DNA of 64,000 nt, taken from contig NC_089490.1 of NCBI RefSeq assembly GCF_036850765.1, forward strand, positions 104,960,574-105,024,573. The letters run 5' to 3'. The stretch is from Saccopteryx bilineata (Eukaryota > Chordata > Mammalia > Chiroptera > Emballonuridae). Below the pieces are notes generated by a model. That model searched no databases. It was not told where the DNA came from and saw nothing but the letters and a program-made list of their open reading frames with translations. Position numbers and translations under genes: made by a program. How positions within the stretch are numbered: the stretch's first letter is position 1; every line of letters starts with the position of its first letter. Of this stretch, positions 1-11,830 are shown one piece after another.

Positions 1-794
1 GCATGATCTACCTGATGGATGACCCATGAATTAAATACCTCGTTTCAGCTGAGTGGTTAGAAAGATACAGGAACCGAAACTTCTTTTCTGCTTTTTCTGA
101 TTAAAAGATACCCACAAGACAGCCCAGGGGCACAGAGAGGCTGGCCTTTGGGGAATGTATTACCTTGAGCTATGCTTTGAATTATTAATTTTTAATGGAA
201 ATATCTTTGCTCTCAAACTGGATTATATGATTCTTATGTTTCTCTAACTCAGGCACTTCATTTTTAAAGACAGCCTTTAACAAGGCCCTCAGCTCGGAAG
301 AAAGAATATAGAGTCATAGAGGACATTTTTAAGATCTGAAAGAAAATTCACTGAAAATAACTTTAGTTTCTTCTGAGAACAGATATAAATTATTGGCATA
401 TTTGTAGATTATACCTCTACATTTTTTCTTTTGTTTTTTTATCATCATGAATCAGAAAGCAAAATAAATTTTTTGAGCATATTCAAAAGATAGTAGAAAT
501 ATTTTAATGCCATTGAAGACCCAGCAGAAATTGAAACAATGGCCTAGAAGAAATGGAAACACTTTCTGTCAGGATGTCACCTTATAAGGGGGACAGACTA
601 CCCATAGCTCCTGGGCACAGGCTGACCCAGGTCAGGGGTTGGAGGACCTGGAGGAGATTTCACTCTCTTTGGACCTCAAGGCAGAGTGTACAGTTCATCA
701 TCTCTGGCCTATGAAATATTCATTTTATGTGAAACCCCTGATTTCCTACATATTACCGCATATTGGTCAAATAAGTTTATAAATATGATATATA
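1..794. other. Intergenic, no gene seen
   Basis: AT-rich single-copy-looking sequence with no convincing ORF and no repeat that I can name. Confidence 0.5.
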
Positions 795-1426
795 TGTTTG
801 CTCGCTTATAGCTTGCATTGGGTGTGGGGGTTAGGCGGTAAGTAGGCAGGGTCGTTATACCCTAACGCTTAGTTTTAAGACTAAGCTTTTCCCACCCTAA
901 GTGACTTTATATCAGAGACTTCCTTGTTTGTACATTGGATTAAAAGTTTTGATTTCTACACTATAAAATGGGGCAGAGGAGCCCATGCTGGAGGAGAGCA
1001 GAGAAAGGTCACGTGGAGGAGAGGAGAAGCAGCCAAGATGGTGGACTGCTGAAGGAGAAGCCAGTTAGTGCAGAGTTTGTGCAGAGAGAAGGAGTTGAGG
1101 AACAGAGGTGAATAAGGCTGGTGAGGTACACACCTTTGATTCTAGGAAAATCAGTAGCTTTGTGAGCGCTGAATGAGTGGGTTTTAGAGCCCAGTGTGTG
1201 TTTTTACTTGCCCACTGGGTGCAAGCTAGGATTAAAGATAATGGCCCACCAGTTCTTGGCTCCATTTTTCATTACTGTCTGTCCAAATCAAATGAGATCC
1301 TGCATGGGCCAGGCAGCTGTAATGGTGGCTGTAGCTACTGGCTTTACACCACACAACAAACCCCCCTCAAGATTAACTACTTTTTATGATCAAAAGCAAA
1401 ACAAACCAAAAAAAAAAAAAAAAAAA
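795..1426 (+). mobile_element. Unnamed LTR-like repeat ending in poly-A
   Basis: The stretch begins TGTTTGCTCGC and contains a TATA box (CTATAAAATGGGG near 962-974). An AAGATGGTGG motif that looks like a YY1 site lies near 1036. A 19-base A-run at 1408-1426 ends it. The TG start and TATA box suggest a solo LTR or LTR promoter, whereas the A-tail suggests copying by the L1 machinery. Short ORFs inside it are not convincing. I cannot name the family and see no clear target-site duplication, so the left boundary is approximate. Confidence 0.4.
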
Positions 1427-1758
1427 CTAACTGAAATAGTGGCCTGAAACAGGAACCCTTGAGAGAAAGACTAGAAATGTGAAGACTTCATGAGCATGCC
1501 CAACCACATATGTTTTTTTTTAATAATTTTATTTTTAATGGGGCGACATCAATAAATCAGGATACATATATTCAAAGATAACAACTCCAGGTTATCTTGT
1601 CATTCACTTATGTTGCATACCCATCACCCAAAATCAGATTGTCCTCTGTCACCTTCTATCTAGTTTTCTTTGTGCCCCTCCCCCTCCCCTTTTCCCTCTC
1701 CCTCTCCCACCTCCCCCCATAAACACCACACTCTTATCAATGTCTCTTAGTTTCACTT

Positions 1759-2808
1759 TTATGTCCCACCTACATATGGAATAATGTAGTTCCTGGTTTT
1801 TTCTGATTTACTTATTTTACTTCGTATAATGTTATCAAGATCCCACCATTTTGCTGTAAATGATCCAATGTCATCATTTCTTATGGCTGAGTAATATTCC
1901 ATAGTGTATATGTGCCACATCTTCTTTATCCAGTCATCTATTGACGGGATTTTTGGTTGTTTCCATGTTCTGGCCACTGTGAACAATGCTGCAATAAACA
2001 TGGGGCTGCATGTGTCTTTACGTATCAATGTTTCTGAGTTTGGGGGAGATATACCCAGTAGAGGGATTGCTGGGTCATAAGGTAGTTCTATTTTCAGTTT
2101 TTTGAGGAACCACCATACTTTCTTCCATAATGGTTGTACTACTTTACATTCCCACCAACAGTGTATGAGGGTTCCTTTTTCTCCACAGCCTCTCCAACAT
2201 TTGTTATTACCTGTCTTGTTAATAATAGCTAATCTAACAGGTGTGAGGTGGTATCTCATTGCAGTTTTGATTTGCATTTCTCTAATAACTAAAGTAGATG
2301 AGCATCTTTTCATATATCTGTTGGCCATTTGTATTTCTTCCTGGGAGAAGTGTCTGTCCATGTCCTCTTCCCATTTTTTTATTGGATTGTTTGTTTGTTG
2401 TTGAGTTTTATGAGTTCTTTGTATATTTTGGATATTAGGCCCTTATCGGAACTATTGTTTGAAAATATCATTTCCCATTTAGTTGGCTGTCTGTTTATTT
2501 TGTTATCAGTTTCTCTTGCTGAGCAAAAACTTCTTAGTCTGATGTAGTCCCATTCATTAATTTTTGCCTTCACTTCTCTTGCCATTGGAGTCAAATTCAT
2601 AAAATGCTCTTTAAAACCCAGGTCCATGAGTTTAGTACCTATGTCTTCTTCTATGCACTTAATTGTTTCAGGTCTTATGTTTAGATCTTTGATCCATTTT
2701 GAGTTAATTTTAGTACAGGGGGACAGACTGTAGTCCAGTTTCATTCTTTTGCATGTGGCTTTCCAGTTTTCCCAGCACCATTTATTGAAGAAGCTTTCTT
2801 TTCTCCAT
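1759..2808 (-). pseudogene. L1 ORF2 C-terminal part (broken)
   Basis: This is the 3' end of L1 ORF2, ending in the IPYVGGT C-terminus. It carries the usual C-terminal motifs (YYSAIRNDD; a cysteine-rich segment with [18 protein letters not shown]). The reading frame is disturbed near 2379-2400, where this copy has one fewer TTTG unit than the 28-35 kb copy. The reading therefore splits into blocks at 1759-2361 and 2379-2744. It is non-functional and separated from its RT domain by the inversion. Confidence 0.85.
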
Positions 2809-4547
2809 AAATGAAATAGAGAACAGAAAAACTATAGAAAAAATTAATAGAACAAGGAGCTGGTTCTTTGAAAAGATCAACAAAATTGGCAAACCCTTGG
2901 CAAGACTTACCAAGGAAAAAAGAGAAAGAACTCATATAAACAAAATCCAAAATGAAAGAGGAGAAATCACCACAGACACCATAGATATACAAAGAATTAT
3001 TGTAGAATACTATGAAAAACTTTATGCCACTAAATTCAACAACCTAGAAGAAATGGATAAATTCCTAGAACAATACAACCTTCCTAGACTGAGTCAAGAA
3101 GAAGCAGAAAGCCTAAACAGGCCTATTAGTAGAGAAGAAATAGAACAAACCATTAAAAACCTCCCCAAAAATAAAAGTCCAGGCCCTGATGGCTATACCA
3201 GCGAATTTTATCAAACATTCAAAGAAGACTTGGTTCCTATTCTACTGAAAATCTTCCAAAAAATTGAAGAAGAAGCAATACTTCCAAACACATTTTATGA
3301 GGCCAACATAACCCTCATACCAAAACCAGGCAAGGACTGCACAAAAAAAGAAAACTACAGACCAATATCTCTAATGAATACAGATGCTAAAATACTAAAC
3401 AAAATACTAGCAAATCGAATACAACAACATATTAAAAAAATAATACATCATGATCAAGTGGGATTCATCCCAGAATCTCAAGAATGGTTCAACATACGTA
3501 AAACGGTTAACATAATACACCATATCAACAAAACAAAGAACAAAAACCACATGATCTTATCAATAGACGCAGAAAAGGCTTTCGATAAAATACAACACAA
3601 TTTTATGTTTAAGATTCTCAACAAAATGGGTATAGAAGGAAAATATCTCAACATGATAAAGGCCATATATGATAAACCATCAGCTAACATCATATTAAAT
3701 GGCACTAAACTGAAAGCTTTCCCCCTTAAATCAGGAACAAGACAGGGTTGTCCACTCTCTCCACTCTTATTTAATGTGGTACTAGAGGTTCTAGCCAGAG
3801 CAATCAGACAAGACAAAGAAATAAAAGGCATCCATATCGGAAAAGAAGAAGTAAAGGTATCACTTTTTGCAGATGATATGATCCTATACATCGAAAATCC
3901 CAAAGAATCCACAAAAAGACTACTAGAAACAATAAGCCAATACAGTAAGGTCACAGGATACAAAACTAACATACAGAAGTCAATAGCCTTTCTATATGCC
4001 AACAATGAAACATTTGAGAACGAACTCAAAAGAACAATCCCCTTCATGATTGCAACAAAAAAAATAAAATACTTAGGAATAAACATAACAAAGAATGTAA
4101 AGGACTTATATAATGAAAACTATAAACCATTGTTAAGGGAAATCAAAAAAGATATAATGAGATGGAAGAATATACCTTGTTCTTGGTTAGGAAGAATAAA
4201 TATAATCAAGATGGCCATATTACCCAAAGCAATATACAAATTTAATGCAATTCCCATCAAAATTCCAATGACATTTTTTAAAGAAATGGAGCAAAAAATC
4301 ATCAGATTTATATGGAACTATAAAAAATCTCGAATAGCCAAAGCAATCCTAAAGAAAAAGAATGAAGCTGGGGGCATTACAATACCTGACTTCAAACTAT
4401 ATTATAGGGCCACGACAATCAAAACAGCATGGTATTGGCAGAAAAATAGACACTCAGACCAATGGAACAGAATAGAAAACCCAGAAATAAAACCACATAT
4501 ATATAGTCAAATGATTTTTGATAAAGGGGCCAAGAACACACAATGGA
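2809..4547 (+). pseudogene. L1 ORF2 reverse-transcriptase segment (inverted, open)
   Basis: One frame stays open from about 2810 through the end of the L1 segment and then reads into flanking DNA to a stop at 4691-4693. It contains reverse-transcriptase blocks in order: [19 protein letters not shown], the AEKAFD motif and the catalytic FADDM. The endonuclease domain and the true start are missing, as is the C-terminal part, which lies in the opposite orientation on the left. The last 48 or so codons come from non-L1 DNA. The intact frame implies a fairly young insertion, but there is no promoter and it is not a functional gene. Confidence 0.88.
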
Positions 4548-4569
4548 CACATGTTTTTTCACCTTTCTC

Positions 4570-4910
4570 TGTCTTGTGGGAATTGTCTGTTATCTCTGTC
4601 ACTACCTGGTGGACTCCTATTCATCCTTCAAGAGCCAGCTTAATTACTAATCATCTTTGTGAAGCCTTCCCCCCAGGACTACAGACAGAATAAGTCACTA
4701 TCTTCTCAGTGGGAAGCTTCTATCTACTACAGTGCTCACTTCTTTCCCCTACAAGGCAGTAAACTCCTCCTTTAGTTGTCATGTCATACTTCTCTATGTA
4801 CTATAAGTTGTAGGCTATGGCACGCAGTGTTTCATTCAATCTTCTAGCTCCAGCAGCAAACACAATGCATGGTACAGAGACTTTGCTCAACAGATGTTGA
4901 TGAAGTGACC
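4570..4910 (+). repeat. Probable L2-type relic
   Basis: The sequence resembles a LINE2 3' end: a CTTCCCCCCAGGACTACAG block, then a run of short phrases such as GCATGGTACAGAGACTTTGCTCAACAGATGTTGATGAA that matches the usual 'low-use, recent-copy' tail of L2. No ORF is real here. The assignment is by remembered consensus only. Confidence 0.35.
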
Positions 4911-6040
4911 AGCCCTGACCTTGGTTCTATTTCTCCTTTGGTTGTATTTTGTCTCACTAGTTGGGCACTTATTGTGCTCCACTTCCCATTTCCTTGGCTC
5001 ACCTTTTTGACCCAGCCTTTGCTGTGGCACCAGCTGTGCCCAGGAATCACCTGGCAATCTTGTATCTCAACTGTACCCTCATCTCTCACATTTCTCCATC
5101 CCAGCCCCATCCAGCCACATGCATGTGCAAACTTAGAAGAAAAAGGGAGTTAATACCCCATGTGACAATCCTTTACCATCGGAAGATGAGAACTAGAGAA
5201 AAAAAAGTGCACCACTCTTTTATGTCTCAGGGGACAATTTTACACAGCTCACAAAAGGTCCCCGAGGGGATTGTGTGTCAGTTGTCCTTAGCAGTAACCA
5301 GCTAATAATATAGTCTTCAACTGGCTTTCACTCCTTCCCAGTTCCATTCTGTTTAGCCACTGCCCCAAACACACCTTGAAATTACTTCCCAAAATAAATA
5401 AGCCTTCATCTCAGGCTTGATAAGATAAAAGTTCACAATGGTTTGATTGCAAAGCTCACAAGGGGACAAAACATCCACAAAGACTACTCTTCTAGCCTCA
5501 ACAGGTCAACTTGGAAACAGGTCTCACTGTTAAGAGGATTATGAAAGGAGACAGCATCTAGCAGCCTCTTGTGGCTAGAAAAATATAACTTATTAGTCCC
5601 AGACAGAATAGTATCAGTTTTATGTCAGCCTGAAGGACCATCTTTGTGTAGGGAGGCCATCGCCTACATCTAACTTGGCATAACACCCATAGCAAGGTAA
5701 TTTAATCCTTTCTTCTAAAAGACCCACCTATAGTTAGAGTTCATTACTTTCAGACAGTGGCTACCAGTTACCTGGAGGTCTGTGGGACTTTTGCAAGATC
5801 CCATAATAATTTATATAAGCATCATGACTAGTCTGCAGAGAGGATAAATGTCTCATCATTTTCATTTGGCTACCTATGTATGTAAATGTGTCTAATAGAA
5901 ATTTGTTTAAAAAATGTTATTGATTTCAGTCAGTATGTGTTTTCTCTGTCAATAATACATATCCCAACATGAGGAGTTACTGTAAATTAACATTATTAAG
6001 GAATGCACATATTCCAAGAGTTTGAAAACTCCATTTTAAG
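4911..6040. other. Intergenic, no gene seen
   Basis: ORFs around 4869-5305 on both strands overlap each other, use non-ATG starts and have no recognisable domain. I see no named repeat with confidence. Confidence 0.45.
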
Positions 6041-6145
6041 TGATAGTAATATAAAATAACAATAGCTTCTATGCACTGAGTGTCTACATATATTATCCTA
6101 AATCTCTCAACAACTCAGCAAGAAAGTATTATTAGTCTCATTTTA

Positions 6146-6496
6146 TTTACTCATTTTTTATTGATTGGTTTTAGAGAGACAGAGGAAGGGGGAGAAAAGA
6201 GAGAAAGAGAGAAGAAGAAGAAGAAGAAGAAGAAGAAGAAGAAGAAGAAGAAGAAGAAGAAGAAGAAGAAGAAGAAAAAGAAGAAGAAGAAGAAGAAGAA
6301 GAAGAAGAAGAAGAAGAGTAGTAGGAGGAGGAGGAGGAGGAGAAGGGGGGGAGGAAGAAGTATTATAATTAATTTATTGTTCCACTTAGTTGTGCATTCA
6401 TTGGTTGCTTTCCGTATGCACCCTCACCAGGGATCAAACCCACAACCTTGGTGTTTTGGGTTGACACGCTAACTGCCTGGGCAGATCATCCAGGGC
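6146..6496 (-). mobile_element. tRNA-derived SINE (antisense) with GAA expansion
   Basis: Antisense SINE of a VES-like bat type: 'ttattgattggttttagagagacag' at the left, then 'accagggatcaaacccacaacc' and 'aactgcctgggcagatcatccagggc' at the right (antisense tRNA-like head with degenerate B box). A perfect 17 bp duplication, TTATTAGTCTCATTTTA, flanks it at 6129-6145 and 6497-6513. Its internal purine stretch has expanded into a long GAA tract. Confidence 0.8.
6211..6345. repeat. (GAA)n / (GGA)n microsatellite
   Basis: About 35 GAA units run from 6211 to about 6316 with one A-insertion interruption near 6275, then GGA units run to about 6342. All purine on the + strand. Lysine- and arginine-rich ORFs here are artefacts of the repeat. 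Confidence 0.95.
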
Positions 6497-6600
6497 TTAT
6501 TAGTCTCATTTTAAAGGTAAATTTAGAATGTGCAAGAGACTTGCCTAAGGCCACAGAGATAATAAGTGACAAAGGTAAGGTCTAAATCCAGGCCTATGAG

Positions 6601-7785
6601 ACCTATTGTTACCATCATCCATTCACTCATCCACTCACTGAACAGGCATGTTTGGGGGCACGGTATGTGCTGTATGCTTTGAATAAACATAGTCATTACC
6701 TACCTCTTTCTCTTCAAAACAACTTCCCTCTGCCAATTTAACTCAATCATTCTGTCTTTCTGTCCAGTTTAAGCGGGCTTAAAGTGTTACAGAACCTGAC
6801 CTTCTCTCTTAGCTTATTTTTGCAGCCCCTCCCTCACACCCTTCCTGCCTATCCTTTTTCAAGGATTTCTTGCTCTTTTATCATTTGTTTGTTCTCTGGC
6901 CTTTCGTTCACCCACGAAGAAAGGTGAAAGAAGAAATAAGCAGTGGTTTGATCTCTTTGACCATCACCCTTCCTTTTTTTTTTTTTTTTTTTTTTTTTCT
7001 TGCCTGGGAAGAGAGCTCAAGTCTACAGAAAAGAATTGAAAACAGGATCACAAAATGCTTCCTTGAGGCACAAAGTAGGGGCAAGGGACAAATGCATGGT
7101 TCCATTTTCTAAATATGCCCTTTTTGCTTGAAAACTAAGCAGGCATGTCCCCCCCCCCATGCACACTAAGTGACAGTTAAGCCTGGGCAAGACCTCCCTT
7201 ATAATGCCAGCAGTGAACAAGCCCAGGAAACCCAGGCAGCCACCAACCCTGCCACTTATCAGAATAACTGTCAGCCCCATAACACAGTAAGACTGGACCA
7301 CATCAATTCTGATTTATTTGAAATGTATGATTTGCTAACACCTTTATCTGTCACAATGGCCAGTGCTGTTCACTGACAGGGTGTCTCATGACAAATGGCT
7401 GCTCAGGGGCAGAAAAGACTGAAGCACTGTTTGCAGATCTATCAACAGACAGGACATGGGTGAATGTAGTTCTAAGATAGTCACAGGACACCTCAAGGAA
7501 ATATTTTCAGGGACACCTGTGATGCCAATTTCAAGGGAAGCTCAGCATTGCAGTATCTGGATCTGGTTTTGATTAGGGTTGCCTTCTCCTAAGTCCAAGG
7601 GATGCTAACCACAAAATACACCTGGTGCAGCTCTGACATGAGCTATTTAGCTCTGTTAGATGGAATTTTCAAGTCTTGAAGAAGCAGTGTGGCAAATGCT
7701 CTTTGACCCCAAAACTCAGCTCCTCTAGGAATTCATCTTATAATGCATGCAAAGATTTAGTTTCTAAATCTTCATCACATGTGAT
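6601..7785. other. Intergenic, no gene seen
   Basis: Contains a T-run at about 6975-7000 and a C-run at about 7149-7158. ORFs here merely cross the T-run. No named gene or repeat. Confidence 0.5.
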
Positions 7786-8000
7786 GATGGTGGTGGTGGT
7801 GGTGGTGATGACAGATCAAGCTTGACACTAGCTTATGGACTTTGTGCATATTAACTCAGTTCGTCTTCATAGCAGCCCTATCAAATAAATGTTATTGTTG
7901 TTACCACTTTACAAATGAGGAAACATATATCAAGTAATTAAATAATTTCTCAAAATTATGCAGCCAGTAAAAGACAGAACTGAGGTTGTGACCCTTACCA
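7786..8000 (+). repeat. (TGG)n tract and MIR relic
   Basis: A short TGG/GAT repeat (about 7786-7810) precedes a MIR-like block: 'tatggactttgtgcatattaactcagtt...caaatgaggaaac'. The spacing and phrases fit MIR. Boundaries are approximate. Confidence 0.55.
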
Positions 8001-8217
8001 CCTGGCGTCAGAGACGGCTCTATTAGCCAACTATGCTAATAGAGGAACCAGCCACTTAGTTCGTTTCATATTTCAAGTATGCAAAACTTTCAGTGGTATA
8101 TATTCTAGGCATCAACAGAATTACCAAGCTACTTTTGAGATGAAATGATACAATCCTCAGGCAGAATAAAACATAGTTTTCTTTAAAAAAAAAATAACCA
8201 GAAAACATATTTAAGTT

Positions 8218-8440
8218 ATTCTGGCTTCCTGGCTTGCAATAGCCACCTTCTTGCTGCATCCTTTTAAGGTAGAAGGAGACATCATCACTCTCATGTCTTT
8301 CCTTTTAAGGGCACTAATCCCATTCATAAGGGCTCCACCCTCATGACCTAGTTACCGTCCAAATGTCCCATCTCCTAATACCTTTACATTGGGGGTTAGG
8401 TATTCAATAGGTTAACTTTAGGGGGACACAACATCACCAA
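8218..8440 (-). repeat. MLT1/MST-type MaLR LTR fragment (antisense)
   Basis: Phrases typical of the antisense MaLR LTR are present: 'cactaatcccattcataagggctccaccctcatgaccta' and 'ctcctaatacctttacattgggggttagg', ending 'ggggacacaacatcacc'. No ORF. It is an ancient mammalian ERVL-MaLR relic. Confidence 0.65.
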
Positions 8441-10220
8441 GAATCGAAGAAGCTAAGAAATGTATTCAAAACCACATAACCAATGAGAGGTAAAGCCAAA
8501 GGTCAAAACTTTTGGACTCAATCTTCTTTCTACCTTTAATGTTTTAAAAGGATTATGAGTATGTACCTTTAAAAAAGCACCAGTACAAACTGGATTTAAT
8601 ATTTTTCCCCATGATCTTATAAAACTTAATAAATGTCTCTTCTCCAAGCACCTTAGAGCTTCCATGAAGGACACAACCTATGTTTCTTATCCCTTACATA
8701 TATCTTGTTAAAATAATCCCAATGAAAAGTAGCTCTAGGTTTCAACCTTTGCATTCCCTATTTCAGTCTTCTCTTTACCACTATTAATAGCCACAACTAT
8801 CAAGTTCCAGTGGATCCCCTATGATTTCTTTTGATAAGTAAGAGTATCACTCACAGGTAGATTTCTTCAGAAAGTAAGAGCTGAACTGTTAGATTTTGTT
8901 GATCTATTCATCAACTACTTGGTGGCTCAGCATTGGAGCACCTCACTGTTAACTGCTTTTATGATTCAGGAACTATTTCTACTGTGCCTCAGCTCCTTCT
9001 TCACTCTCCGGATAGTGGTTGCCAGGTAGACACCCTGTTGTGAACAATTCCACTTATAGACAGATTGTGTTGAGTTAGCACCAAACCCACAGTTCTGGGC
9101 TGGCAGCAGAAGGTAGTCAGGGATGGGGGGATTTGAGAATCTGAGCTCTACAGACTGTTGGATTTGTCTGCTATGAACTAGAAGGCATGAATTCTGTTCT
9201 CTAAAACCTGGTTGGCTATAATAAATGCATTTCTACTGATCTTAATCCTTTTATGATGTGTGGCTATTTCAGTGACAAGGTGAAACACTCCTTCACTTGG
9301 GCATTGAACTTCCATCACTTTTAAACTTCTGGTCTTTTCCCTCTGAAAAGCTACTTTCAAAATTTCCCTTTATGGTCACCTTTCCTCATCATACTTCATT
9401 AAATAGCATTATCCCTTTGACATTGTCAAAATTGTCCCCAGGGAGCCATAGAATGGGTCTTAGAAATATATTTCTCACGATTGTCCTGTCTTCATTTTGC
9501 TTCCATCAATTTGCCCTAATATTAATAGAATGTGTATTACTGACTTGACTTTAGGCTTTAAAAATACAAAGACGTCGTTTCTTTATATTGGTGGAACTAG
9601 CAGAGATACTGAAAATCAGAAAGACTGAAATGAAAAAATGTCAACTAGGTCCTTGCTCAGGGAGTCCTCTGAGAAGGAAAAGCAAACCGCCCCAGGAAAT
9701 AAAGTTATCAGGAAGCTTGTGCAGAGTTTTGCTGGAGGCTGGGGCCATTCCCTTCTGGAATCTGAACTGTCACCAGCACATGGGGCCTGGCTGCCTTGTG
9801 AAGAGCAGGACGCAGGATCGTTTGGTATTCTGCAAAGGCAGTGCCGTGTGCTGGGGGGCCAGGCGTGCTGGCGACTCCTGGGTCTGCCAGGCTTTCACTC
9901 TCCCCAGATTGCCCCTGCCTCCCAGCAGGGGCTGACCCAGGCTTGGAAGAGGTTAACTAGCACAAACAGCCATCATTTGTGACGAGTGGGAAAGCCCCAT
10001 GTGTTGCCCCAGCCTCTCTTTATGAGGCATGAGGGGTGGTTTTTCTCTGTTGTTCCAACAGTTGGCACAAGGTAAGTACCCAGCATGCTTCTGCTTTTAC
10101 GAACTGGAAAGGCCTGTCTCCAGGCAAGTGTTCAGGAAGCCATCAGAAACCCTCTTACTTCTGCACGGGGGGAGGTGAAGGGTGAAGGGGGTAGGGAAAG
10201 AAGTTGGAGTGGGGTGGGGG
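8441..10220. other. Intergenic, no gene seen
   Basis: Mostly AT-rich single-copy-looking DNA. The part from 9640 to 9960 is more GC-rich, with overlapping ORFs in two frames on one strand and no domain that I recognise. I do not call a gene. Confidence 0.45.
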
Positions 10221-10224
10221 GTAG

Positions 10225-10680
10225 GAGCAGAATAGTTCTTCAGTGTGCACTGAATAAATGCGTTCACCTCGACCTAATCAGTTCAAACGCTCTATTTTCC
10301 AATCCCATCTGCTTATCTCAAGGAAAGTTTGGGGAACAGCTCCCGTCCTATTGTGAGTCCATCATTTTGCAAATCTATTCCCGTCAGAGCTCTCATTATA
10401 ACAGATGTCAGCAGAGGAATCCGAGCTGTCGGGGAACCGCCAACCATGCAAAGGAGGGGCCAAGGCAACAAGCCATGCAAACAAAACCGTGGCCCCGACC
10501 GCAAACGTAAACAGGCATGTTTGTCACAATATTTTCCCACATCGCCTAACAATTCCAGGGGGCTTATTGCAAAAAGAAAAGGGGAAAAATCACTGTCACA
10601 AGAAAGAAGAGGCAGAATCCTTCAAGGTCATCTCCTCCATGTCAAATGATTTGTAACCTAATCCTAAAGTTGTCTTTCTC
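10225..10680. other. Candidate conserved non-coding element
   Basis: Non-repetitive sequence that keeps CpGs ('cccgtcctattg', 'aatccgagctgtcggggaaccgcc', 'ccgaccgcaaacgtaaac'). It also holds ATGCAAA-type octamer-like motifs near 10445 and 10476. Overlapping ORFs in several frames argue against coding. A regulatory role is inference from base pattern only. Confidence 0.35.
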
Positions 10681-11499
10681 TGCAACAAAAATTCACGTAT
10701 GTTTATTTTTTACAAGAGGGTTTCTTGCTATCCTTGAAAATAGTGCATGGCTAACTTTTAGTCTGGACAGCAATGTGAAGAGTTTAAATTCTTTTTTTTT
10801 TTAATAAGCCCTGCCTCATCCTGAATTGTGAGCAACACAGGACCTAAAATTTTGCACCACATAGGAAGGGAAGCATGGTTTCTTGCCACTCAACCCTGTT
10901 GTAGGAACTTTAGGCTAACCCACGAGGGCCATGTGGAACAACAGGACGAGGTCAAGGGCTGCTTACTTTGGGAGCAGTATGTCTAAACTGGGTTTTCTAG
11001 TGTTACAAGAGAGCCAAGAGTTAGGTTTTGGAACTGGAGATAGTGGGAACATTGGATGTTTTCCCAGCTCATGATTTTACTGGTTTGAGTGGCAAGTTCT
11101 TTTTAATAATATTTTAGGTAAAAGACTATTAGTCTGGGAACTGTTACCAATTAGCATTCATCAAAACATTAATTCCCACCCAGGATCAAAGCCCATCAGC
11201 GATTTTGTTTGAAGACTAAAGCCCTCGCCACATCTGCAAATGGGAGTTTCTCATCTTGATGGAAGAGAAGACAAATCCTTAGAACAGCATGCTGGTTCTT
11301 ACAGAATTTCACTGTAACCTCAACCTTAAGAACTGCATGATGAGGCATTATGGGGTGACAGTTTTGCCATAACTTGGGTCGTGACGTTTGGTTGGCTTGT
11401 TTTTCTACTTGTAAGACCAAACAATTAAGGCTGACTCCAGTGTTAGGGCCTATCTGTGAAGCATGACCCGCATGTCCCATAAACACACCTTAGACAAGA

Positions 11500-11650
11500 G
11501 GCAGATGGGTACCAAACTTACTGTGGGGACCACTGTGTGAGTTATATAATCACTAACCACTATGTTGTACACCTAAAACTAACACAATACTGTATGTCAC
11601 CTGTAATTTTAAAAATAGTTTAATATATAAATTAAAAAAAATTTTTTTAA
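11500..11650 (+). repeat. Old L1 3' tail
   Basis: 'ttgtacacctaaaactaacacaatactgtatgtcacctgtaattt' followed by an A/T-rich tail is the classic 3' end of an ancient L1 family. Confidence 0.6.
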
Positions 11651-11679
11651 GAAATCCTTTTCTGGCATATTCTGTTCTA

Positions 11680-11830
11680 TGCATCAGAGAGACTCACTTA
11701 ACTTTCACAACCACACAGCGACCAGGCAAGCGTCAGTATACCCGTTTTACAGCTGAAGACATTGACGCCCTCTAAGAGTTCAGGTTTAAACCTTCATCTT
11801 CCAACCCTAAAACCCAGTGCCTCTCTAGCT
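11680..11830 (+). repeat. MIR-like relic
   Basis: 'agagactcacttaactttcacaaccacacagcg' and 'cccgttttacagctgaagac' match the MIR core pattern. Boundaries are approximate. Confidence 0.5.

Larger units (their letters stand above)
1513..4547 (-). mobile_element. L1 retrotransposon with 5' inversion (twin priming)
   Basis: The left part (1513-2808) is the L1 3' end in antisense, starting with the complement of the poly-A tail. The right part (2809-4547) is the upstream ORF2 region in sense. Compared with the second L1 in this window, the sense part stops at ACACACAATGGA and the antisense part resumes at ATGGAGAAAAG. The two halves are therefore adjacent in the parent element, with about 5 bp of microhomology. 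Imperfect flanking matches (CACATATG before, CACATG after) may be the target duplication. The element lacks ORF1 and the endonuclease domain. Confidence 0.9.
6045..6600 (+). repeat. MIR element, split by a SINE
   Basis: The left part (about 6045-6145) and right part (about 6514-6600) together read as a MIR: 'cactgagtgtctacatatattatcctaaat' followed by the conserved block 'gacttgcctaaggccacagag'. A younger SINE sits in the middle with a 17 bp target duplication. The MIR is the older layer. Confidence 0.7.

Noticed and set aside
6080..6472. Lysine- or arginine-rich proteins
   Set aside because: They are translations of the GAA/GGA microsatellite in different frames.
9588..9982. Two ~115-codon ORFs on the + strand
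   Set aside because: They overlap in different frames, lack domains, and no splice or promoter evidence supports them.
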